A stretch of 28,540 nt of DNA, taken from positions 1-28,540 of the forward strand of contig DJWG01000052.1 in NCBI GenBank assembly GCA_002440945.1, given 5' to 3'. The stretch's first letter is position 1. Each line of letters opens with the position of its first letter. The notes below the pieces were generated by a model that saw only the letters and a list, made by a program, of their open reading frames with translations, was not told the origin of the DNA and made no database searches. This document shows positions 23,315-28,540 of this stretch, in pieces. Made by a program: the position numbers and the translations under genes. Source of the DNA: Rhodobacteraceae bacterium UBA6236 (GTDB taxonomy: Bacteria > Pseudomonadota > Alphaproteobacteria > Rhodobacterales > Rhodobacteraceae).

Positions 23315-23429
23315 CCTTCACGGGTCTCAAGCGGCCTTCGCCGCCGTAGTCTCCCCAGATCGTGACTGCCGTCCCCAGATGCCTGGACTCCTCTCCGCCC
23401 CCTCCAACGAACAACGAAAGTACCTCTTC

Positions 23430-23588
23430 ATGTCCGCTGAGATCGCCCCTGCCGCCCCCAAGAAGAAGATGTGGATTTCCAACATCAAGAAGAACGCCCC
23501 CGCCGACCTGAAGGCAGCCGACGAGGCCAGCCCCGCGCTAACCCCGGTCGGTCAGAACCGTTTTAACATGTCGGCAAGCTGGTACTGA
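23430..23588 (+). CDS. Very small hypothetical protein (island)
   Basis: A possible 52-residue protein, MSAEIAPAAPKKKMWISNIK onward, ending NRFNMSASWY. Support is modest: good codon use, ATG 23430 with a weak purine stretch upstream, and the same orientation as the previous gene. Its last 37 bases overlap the 3' end of the opposite-strand 241-residue gene, which suggests either convergent overlap or a junction that altered its C-terminus. Confidence 0.35.
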   Translation: MSAEIAPAAPKKKMWISNIKKNAPADLKAADEASPALTPVGQNRFNMSASWY

Positions 23589-24277
23589 ATGCCCACCGCC
23601 TGCACGCGGGCCGGGTAGATCGTCTGCGCGATGCGAAGTACCCACAGACCGACCTGAGCAGTTGCCTTGAGGCCGCAATCCAGCAACAGCCCCTCGCCGT
23701 GGAGGTAGATCGTCAGGAACTGCTTCCCGCCGTCCTCTATGTCCACCGTCTTGGAACTGAGCGACGTCCCCATCTCGTTCGGGTGTGCGCCGTAGTCGAT
23801 GGTCCGGTCGTAGAGCGTCTTGTAGATGCCGCCCAGCTTGGCATCGGCGTCGGTGATGTGGTGGGAGATCTTGCCGTGGGTGAACTCGTCGCGTACGGCC
23901 TTCATTGCAGCGCGGCCGTCGTGGCGGCTCATCCACAGCTCATACCGCACCTTGTCGTCCCCGATGTAGTGGGCATACGCCCCTTGTTCGAGGCAGACCC
24001 GCAGCAGCGCCTGCGCCTCGTAAACCTGCCCCGCCATAACCGCACTTACCGCCGACAAGTAGGCCGAGTGCGCGCGAAGCAAGAATGTCATGGGAACAAA
24101 CGGTCTCGGGTTCATCGCGCCGTCCAGCAGCTTGCGGAACATGCCGTCGATGTCGATCAGGTCAATAACCTCGGACCGCTTGTTGGCGAATGTTGCGAAC
24201 TGGTTGCCCCGTGCATCGTCGAGGTATCGCGTGAGCGGGTCGTTGCCCCATCCGGGCGGTGGCGGTTGGCTGTTCAT
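23552..24277 (-). CDS. Unrecognised 241-residue protein (island cargo)
   Basis: A soluble, mostly helical protein. A proline-rich start (MNSQPPPPGWGNDPLTRYLD) leads to a helical core (PMTFLLRAHSAYLSAVSAVM, then YEAQALLRVCLEQGAYAHYI) with polar residues on one face. Further on are HGKISHHITDADAKLGGIY and a C-terminal helical part. The repeated pattern of an alanine-rich helix followed by LLR.CLE resembles the HEPN-like or DUF5677-type helical bundles seen in accessory genes, but I see no clear Rx4-6H active site. ATG 24277 is the only good start, and the gene stands alone on the minus strand. As the largest non-recombinase gene of the island it is the best candidate for a beneficial cargo function. 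Confidence 0.7.
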   Translation of the reverse strand: MNSQPPPPGWGNDPLTRYLDDARGNQFATFANKRSEVIDLIDIDGMFRKLLDGAMNPRPFVPMTFLLRAHSAYLSAVSAVMAGQVYEAQALLRVCLEQGAYAHYIGDDKVRYELWMSRHDGRAAMKAVRDEFTHGKISHHITDADAKLGGIYKTLYDRTIDYGAHPNEMGTSLSSKTVDIEDGGKQFLTIYLHGEGLLLDCGLKATAQVGLWVLRIAQTIYPARVQAVGIQYQLADMLKRF

Positions 24278-24404
24278 GGCTAAGTATTACCACATGTCGA
24301 GGTTCGCCGCCATGCAGACGCACATCCTTGTGTAAATTCTGCGAGCCGGTGCCGACCGCCTGTCCTAGGCTTGCTGCGTGTGGTTATCAGACAGGAGCAT
24401 CAAG

Positions 24405-24829
24405 GTGGAAACCAAATCGACGGTCATTCCGAATACGAAAGGAATGGCATCGCAAGCCGGTGTCGAACCGGGTCAGATGCAAGACCTCATCGCCACCGCT
24501 TATGCGGGCATGACCAAGTCGGTGATGGCCCGCCTTTTCCGCGTTCCTCTACGGGTCGCCAGAGACGGCGGAACGGATGAAGGCCAGCGTCCGCGACCTC
24601 ATGGCCTCCAACTCGACCAAGGGCCTCGACGCGCTGGCCGTGGAGTTCACTGTACGGGGCAGACGTGGTGGACCCCCACAACGTGGCGCAAGCGTTGGAG
24701 GACGCGGGCATCCCGTTCAGGCGTGGGTCGCAGGGCATTGTCCTCGACCTCCGCAAGCAAGGCTTGGGCGAGATGACCTTCCGCATGGCCGTCCGCGAAG
24801 GCTTCATCAAGCTGCGTCGGAACGCCTGA
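24405..24829 (+). pseudogene. Small gene interrupted by two frameshifts
   Basis: GTG 24405 has AGGAG 7 bases upstream and opens VETKSTVIPNTKGMASQAGV. The coding signal then moves by +1 near 24530-24545 to read FLYGSPETAERMKASVRDLM and LDALAVEF. It moves by +1 again near 24648-24652 to read YGADVVDPHNVAQALEDAGI, then GIVLDLRKQGLGEMTFRMAV and a TGA at 24827-24829. Put together this would be about 140 residues. Both shifts require skipping one base, so two single-base insertions explain it. No family is recognised; the last part is basic and helical. Most likely a decayed gene. Confidence 0.6.
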
Positions 24830-24849
24830 GGCCAGAGGGCAGTCGGGGG

Positions 24850-26199
24850 TTAGCTGCCCCCGGCCACCTTCAGCAGCGCCTTGTGGGCCACCTCGAGGCG
24901 GGCCTTCTCGCTGCCGTAAATCTCCCCGATGGAGGTGGAGGCGTGACCGAGGATTAGGTCTTGGACCACCTTGTCGGCCCCGGTCAGCCGAAGCTTGTCC
25001 TTCATCGAATGGCGCAGCGAGTGGACAACGTGGCGGCGGTTCGTGGTGATCTTGCGAAGGTGCTTCATGAGGATGGCAGAGGCGGCATCTGCGCCCCGCT
25101 CACGGGCATATCTCGGGAACAGGATGGTCTCCCCTCGGACAGCCTCGAGGGCTTCCTCCGCAGCCGCCCTAGCGTCACCGACAAGGGGGACATAGCGCCT
25201 AGAGGCTTTGGTCTTGAGGCGACGGCCTTCATGCCATGTCACATGGATGTAAGGGATCGACCCTTCCCCGACCTCCACATCCTCGACCCGCAGACCTGTG
25301 ACCTCCCCCACGCGGCAGCCGGTCCCTGCGAGAAGCCGCCAGATCAACTTGAGATCACCCGTTAGCCTGCCGCCCATCGCCTTGATGATGTCATCTGGCA
25401 GAGGGTCGCGCTTCTCAATCTCCGCATTGCCGGGGCCGACCTCCCCGATTACCGGAAGCCCTTCAAAGGGATTCGTCGCTTGGTTCTTCAGGTCAAATTC
25501 GGTGAGGCCGTAGTTGACCACCGCCGACAGGATGCTGAGTTCCCGCCTGACCGACGTGGGAGAAAGCGTTCCACCACCATTCCTCGGGGTGGCCAGCATC
25601 AGGTCTCGGACCTTGCGGGCATGTTCGCGCTTCAACTCCGTCAGCGGCAGCGTCAGCACCACCTTCCGCCCAAGGGCTTTCTCCACCCTACCGAAGACCC
25701 TGTCCAACCTGACCCGGCCTTCCCTGTTCTCGGGGCCTTCGCCGCCCCGGAGCCTCTCCGCGAGGTACAGCTTACGGGCATCCTCGAGGGTCTGCTTGGG
25801 GAGTTCCCGCCCCGGCGCGATGACCTCCATGTACAGGCTGCGAGAAGCGCCTTCATGGGCAAGGGCCTCGGCAACCGTCTGGCGGGCGTCGTCCTCGTCC
25901 TCGAAACCACTGGCCCCGGCAAGGAGGCGTAGGGCTTCGACCCGGTCTGATTCGGCGGTTTCCCTTGGGGTTCTCCTCGACGGGTCTTGAGCGGCCCTCT
26001 GACGGGAGACCATCAGGTCGAACTCAGCGGCAATCCGGGTATGCTCCTTGGCGAGGGCCGAGGGGCTGGCCGCTTCAAAGACCCGCTTGAACTCGCCTTG
26101 GCCGAGGGACTGCTTCACCGCCTCAGGGACGCGGCGGCGATATTCATACCGACCGGGGCCTATCTGCTTCACATGCTTGAACGTCACCGACAACCCCAT
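24850..26199 (-). CDS. int: Tyrosine site-specific integrase of the island
   Basis: A 449-residue tyrosine recombinase. The N-terminal part (VTFKHVKQIGPGRYEYRRRV) resembles the N-terminal domain of prophage/island integrases. The core-binding domain spans about residues 135-235. The catalytic domain has Arg296 (GCRVGEVTGL), Lys near 332 (LKTKASRRYVPL), His393/Arg396 (HSLRH), His419 (LGHAS) and nucleophile Tyr428 (EIYGSEK), so all key residues are present and it should be active. ATG 26199 is 85 bases from attR. It points away from the tRNA, and its upstream region carries candidate arm-site repeats. It should catalyse integration into tRNA-Leu. Confidence 0.93.
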   Translation of the reverse strand: MGLSVTFKHVKQIGPGRYEYRRRVPEAVKQSLGQGEFKRVFEAASPSALAKEHTRIAAEFDLMVSRQRAAQDPSRRTPRETAESDRVEALRLLAGASGFEDEDDARQTVAEALAHEGASRSLYMEVIAPGRELPKQTLEDARKLYLAERLRGGEGPENREGRVRLDRVFGRVEKALGRKVVLTLPLTELKREHARKVRDLMLATPRNGGGTLSPTSVRRELSILSAVVNYGLTEFDLKNQATNPFEGLPVIGEVGPGNAEIEKRDPLPDDIIKAMGGRLTGDLKLIWRLLAGTGCRVGEVTGLRVEDVEVGEGSIPYIHVTWHEGRRLKTKASRRYVPLVGDARAAAEEALEAVRGETILFPRYARERGADAASAILMKHLRKITTNRRHVVHSLRHSMKDKLRLTGADKVVQDLILGHASTSIGEIYGSEKARLEVAHKALLKVAGGS

Positions 26200-26283
26200 G
26201 GGTGGACCCTCCGTGTACCCGAATGTGTACCTCGGGGAGAGACAACCGCCTGTAATCGTTGATTTACTGGGCCGCGAGAAGGG

Positions 26284-26303
26284 AGAGTGGTGCGGTTGAA
26301 AGG
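26284..26303. repeat. Right attachment site (attR) overlapping tRNA-Leu 3' end
   Basis: Identical to 19999-20018. Positions 26288-26303 are the last 16 bases of the tRNA (CCA end, discriminator, acceptor 3' strand and part of the T arm), and four more bases lie outside it. The tRNA therefore stays intact after insertion. Confidence 0.9.
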
Positions 26304-26374
26304 ACTCGAACCTTCACGGGGGTTAGCCCACAGCGACCTCAACGCTGCGCGTCTACCAATTCCGCCACAACCGC
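26288..26374 (-). tRNA. tRNA-Leu (anticodon GAG)
   Basis: An 87-base cloverleaf on the minus strand. The acceptor is GCGGTTG/CAACCGC with A discriminator and encoded CCA, and the D arm region is TGGCGGAATTGGTAGACGC. The anticodon loop TTGAGGT gives anticodon GAG, a long variable arm (TGTGGGCTAACCCCCGTG region) is present as expected for leucine, and the T arm contains GGTTCGAGTCC. It serves as the integration target of the island to its left. Confidence 0.95.
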
Positions 26375-26536
26375 ACTCTGAACCGGGTTGCCCCGGCTGA
26401 GGTGCGGCGTATCTAACCGAGCGTGCGGACGAAGAAAAGCGAAATCTTGCACCTTTTTCGCAACCGTCACGCGGCGGTCGCAGCTTGCCTCTGCCCGACC
26501 CGGGGTGCATGACACGAAATCACGGAGGTGCCCCAG

Positions 26537-27199
26537 ATGGAATGGAAAACCAGCCCCGGCCTTGTGCCCTACCCCGAGGCCTTTGCCTTCATGGAGGCGC
26601 GTGTGGCCGCCATCGCCGCGGGCGAGGCTGACGAATGCCTGTGGTTCCTCGAACACCCGCCGCTTTACACCGCCGGCACCTCGGCAAAGCCCCAGGATCT
26701 GACCGATCCAGACCGCTTCCCGGTCTATGACGCGGGTCGCGGGGGGCAATATACCTACCACGGACCGGGCCAGCGCATCGTCTACACGATGCTTGACCTC
26801 AACCGGCGTGGCCGTGATGTCCGCCGTTTCGTCGGCGCGATGGAGGATTGGGTGATCGCCACGCTGGCCGAATTCAACGTGCGGGGCGAACGCCGCGAAG
26901 GCCGTGTCGGGGTCTGGGTCGTCCGCCCCGACAAGGCCCCCAATCCCGACGGGACGCCCCGCGAGGACAAGATCGCCGCCATCGGCGTGAAGCTGCGCCG
27001 CTGGGTCAGCTTCCACGGCCTGTCGATCAACGTCGAACCCGATCTTTCGCATTTTTCGGGAATCATTCCCTGTGGCATACGGGAACATGGCGTCACCAGC
27101 CTCGTTGATCTCGGCCTGCCGGTCTCGATGGAGGATCTGGACATTGCCCTGCGCACGACCTTCGAGTCGGCTTTCGCAGCCAGGAACTGCGGCCTCTGA
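26537..27199 (+). CDS. lipB: Octanoyl-[acyl-carrier-protein]:protein N-octanoyltransferase
   Basis: A 220-residue enzyme that moves octanoyl groups from ACP to lipoyl domains, the first step of lipoate biosynthesis. The family signature [12 protein letters not shown] is at residues 68-79. Lys152 ([15 protein letters not shown]) and the acyl-accepting Cys179 (IIPCGI) form the expected catalytic pair. ATG 26537 has GGAGG 8 bases upstream; the in-frame GTG 26528 overlaps that site and is less likely. The gene stands between tRNA-Leu and cycA. A palindrome follows its stop. Confidence 0.95.
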   Translation: MEWKTSPGLVPYPEAFAFMEARVAAIAAGEADECLWFLEHPPLYTAGTSAKPQDLTDPDRFPVYDAGRGGQYTYHGPGQRIVYTMLDLNRRGRDVRRFVGAMEDWVIATLAEFNVRGERREGRVGVWVVRPDKAPNPDGTPREDKIAAIGVKLRRWVSFHGLSINVEPDLSHFSGIIPCGIREHGVTSLVDLGLPVSMEDLDIALRTTFESAFAARNCGL

Positions 27200-27205
27200 C
27201 GGCAG

Positions 27206-27218
27206 CATCACAGTGATG
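27206..27218. promoter_or_regulatory. Palindrome between lipB and cycA
   Basis: CATCAC-a-GTGATG is a perfect 6-1-6 dyad 7 bases after the lipB stop and about 120 bases before cycA. CTGA/TCAG extend it after a short asymmetric gap. It could be a regulator site or part of a lipB terminator; no T-run follows. Confidence 0.35.
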
Positions 27219-27335
27219 TGTCAGCCGAAGTCGTTCACCGCCCGGTGCCGTCGCAACCTGACAAGTTGCTCTGGCAAGCTATCGTTATCGAGAATATGGT
27301 CCTCAAATCAAACCCATGAATACAAGGAGCCTGCA

Positions 27336-27761
27336 ATGACCCGTCTTCCTCTCATGCTTGTAGCGGCACTCAGTCTCGCCGCGCCCGCCTTCGCCGATGA
27401 CGCGATCACCGGCGACGCCGCGAAAGGCGAAAAGGAATTCAACAAGTGCAAGGCCTGCCACACGATCACCGCACCGGACGGCACCGTGATCATGAAGGGC
27501 TCCAAGGTGGGGCCGGACCTTTATGGCGTCGTCGGTCGCAAGGCCGGTTCGATGGAAGGTTTCGCCTATTCCCAAGTCATGAAGGAAGCCGGTGAAAAGG
27601 GTCTGGAATGGACCCCGGAAAACCTGATCGCCTATCTGCCCGATCCGTCGAAGTTCCTGGAAGAAAAATCGGGCGACGCCGCCGGCAAGTCGAAGATGAC
27701 CTTCAAGCTCGCCAAGGGCGCCGAAGACGTGATCGCCTACCTCGCCTCGGTCGTGAAGTGA
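27336..27761 (+). CDS. cycA: Cytochrome c2 (soluble electron carrier)
   Basis: A 141-residue precursor with a signal peptide of about 20 residues (ends AFA-DD) and a mature periplasmic cytochrome c. Haem is attached at CKACH (Cys38, Cys41, axial His42). The axial methionine is Met121 in KSKMTFKL. GDAAKGEKEFNKCK, GPDLYGVVGRKAGS and the C-terminal DVIAYLASVVK closely resemble Rhodobacter cytochrome c2. It carries electrons from the bc1 complex to the aa3 oxidase (and to photosynthetic reaction centres where present). AAGGAG lies about 6 bases before ATG 27336. It is followed by a hairpin and then ctaD. Confidence 0.95.
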   Translation: MTRLPLMLVAALSLAAPAFADDAITGDAAKGEKEFNKCKACHTITAPDGTVIMKGSKVGPDLYGVVGRKAGSMEGFAYSQVMKEAGEKGLEWTPENLIAYLPDPSKFLEEKSGDAAGKSKMTFKLAKGAEDVIAYLASVVK

Positions 27762-27780
27762 TCTGACGCTCTAACAACGC

Positions 27781-27820
27781 ATGGCGGCGCATAAAAATGC
27801 ATTGCGCCGTCATCTTTGAT
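27781..27820 (+). terminator. Terminator after cycA
   Basis: ATGGCGGCGCA at 27781-27791 pairs with TGCGCCGTCAT ending at 27813 (one G-U) across a short AT-rich loop, followed by CTTTGATT. It lies 20 bases after the cycA stop and would separate the cycA message from ctaD. Confidence 0.7.
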
Positions 27821-27905
27821 TGCCCTCTGGTGGACTGCATCTTATTACCGCAGAGGGCACAGGCGGTTTCCCGCCGCCGGTGAAGACTTATCGGAGGAGA
27901 GAAAC

Positions 27906-28540
27906 ATGGCCGACGCAGCCGTTCATGGGCACGCGGAACATGATAGTCGCGGGTTCTTCACCCGCTGGTTCATGTCGACCAACCACAAGGACATCGGGAT
28001 TCTCTATCTGTTCACCGCAGCGCTGGTGGGGCTGATTTCGGTCGGTTTCACCGTCTACATGCGGCTTGAACTGATGGAGCCGGGCGTCCAGTACATGTGC
28101 ACCGAAGGCGCGCGCCTGATCGCGGATGCCAGCCAGCCCTGTACCCCGAACGGGCACCTCTGGAACGTGATGATCACCTATCACGGCGTCCTGATGATGT
28201 TCTTCGTCGTGATTCCGGCGCTGTTCGGCGGCTTCGGCAACTACTTCCTGCCGCTGCACATCGGCGCGCCTGACATGGCCTTCCCGCGCCTGAACAACCT
28301 CAGCTACTGGCTTTATGTCGCGGGCGTCTCGCTGGGCGTGGCCTCGCTTTTCGCCCCCGGTGGCGATGACCAGCTTGGTTCGGGCGTGGGCTGGGTGCTG
28401 TATCCGCCGCTTTCGACCAACGAGGCCGGCTATTCGATGGACCTGGCGATCTTCGCCGTCCACGTCTCGGGCGCCTCGTCGATCCTTGGTGCGATCAACA
28501 TGATCACCACCTTCCTCAACATGCGCGCCCCGGGCATGAC
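27906..28540 (+). CDS. ctaD: Cytochrome c oxidase subunit I, aa3 type (partial, runs off the end)
   Basis: The first 211 residues of a haem-copper oxidase subunit [17 protein letters not shown] is the family start, and [20 protein letters not shown] carries His93, the low-spin haem a ligand. [20 protein letters not shown] and [20 protein letters not shown] follow. About five of twelve helices are in view; the Cu(B) histidines and proton channels lie beyond the window. GGAGGAG lies about 7 bases before ATG 27906. It reduces O2 to water in the inner membrane, taking electrons from cytochrome c, so its place after cycA is functionally apt. Confidence 0.96.
   Translation, partial: MADAAVHGHAEHDSRGFFTRWFMSTNHKDIGILYLFTAALVGLISVGFTVYMRLELMEPGVQYMCTEGARLIADASQPCTPNGHLWNVMITYHGVLMMFFVVIPALFGGFGNYFLPLHIGAPDMAFPRLNNLSYWLYVAGVSLGVASLFAPGGDDQLGSGVGWVLYPPLSTNEAGYSMDLAIFAVHVSGASSILGAINMITTFLNMRAPGM

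Larger units (their letters stand above)
19999..26303. mobile_element. 6.3-kb integrative genomic island in tRNA-Leu
   Basis: A perfect 20-bp direct repeat bounds this segment (19999-20018 and 26284-26303). The right copy includes the 3' end of tRNA-Leu and the left copy duplicates it. A tyrosine recombinase is encoded beside the tRNA, the classic layout for tRNA-borne islands. Cargo, left to right: zinc-ribbon protein, Bro-N protein, 67-residue protein, serine recombinase, a non-coding repeat-rich zone, two small proteins, an unknown 241-residue protein, a frameshifted gene and the integrase. Composition and codon use differ from the flanks. No structural phage genes, replication gene or excisionase is recognised. 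It may be a degenerate prophage or satellite. Confidence 0.9.

Noticed and set aside
24405..24829. Programmed frameshifting as the cause of the split gene
   Set aside because: Two +1 events without a recognisable slippery site plus stop-codon context are far less likely than two small insertions in a decaying island gene.

Overview
The window reads as chromosomal DNA of an alphaproteobacterium, most likely of the Rhodobacteraceae/Paracoccaceae (Rhodobacter-Gemmobacter-Paracoccus type). The reasons are high GC, a cytochrome c2 gene directly before an aa3-oxidase subunit I gene, a PHA synthase, Tad pilus genes, and a compact SPOR lipoprotein - D-Ala-D-Ala carboxypeptidase - tmk - holB - tatD - MBL hydrolase run. 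Genus and family are inferred from gene content only.

Layout. 1-3355: a three-gene TadG/TadE-type pilus-assembly operon with overlapping starts, closed by a perfect hairpin. 3456-6317: a small lipoprotein, homoserine dehydrogenase (hom) and a convergent cyclopropane-fatty-acyl-phospholipid synthase. 6318-6954: a gene graveyard holding fragments of a DppB/OppB-type permease and a HAD hydrolase. 6955-11401: a CYTH-domain protein, a PHA synthase and a convergent short PEP/pyruvate-binding (PPDK-like) protein. 11402-12850: a small cluster of phage-like or orphan genes, including a headless gene fragment, next to tRNA-Ser(UGA). 13272-19943: a tightly packed housekeeping run for cell-envelope and DNA metabolism.

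19999-26303: a 6.3-kb genomic island lies in the 3' end of tRNA-Leu(GAG). It is bounded by a 20-bp direct repeat and carries a tyrosine integrase beside the tRNA. It also carries a small serine recombinase, a Bro-N domain protein, a zinc-ribbon protein, a 241-residue protein of unknown function, several small orphan genes and one gene broken by two frameshifts. In its middle is about 700 bp without a convincing gene. That stretch begins with two 15-bp hairpin palindromes, each followed by nearly the same 12-mer, and ends in a strong terminator; it is the most unusual sequence in the window.

26288-28540: tRNA-Leu, lipB, cytochrome c2 (cycA) and the 5' part of ctaD, which runs off the window end. 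Cytochrome c2 is the soluble electron donor for the aa3 oxidase, so the last two genes form a functional respiratory pair.
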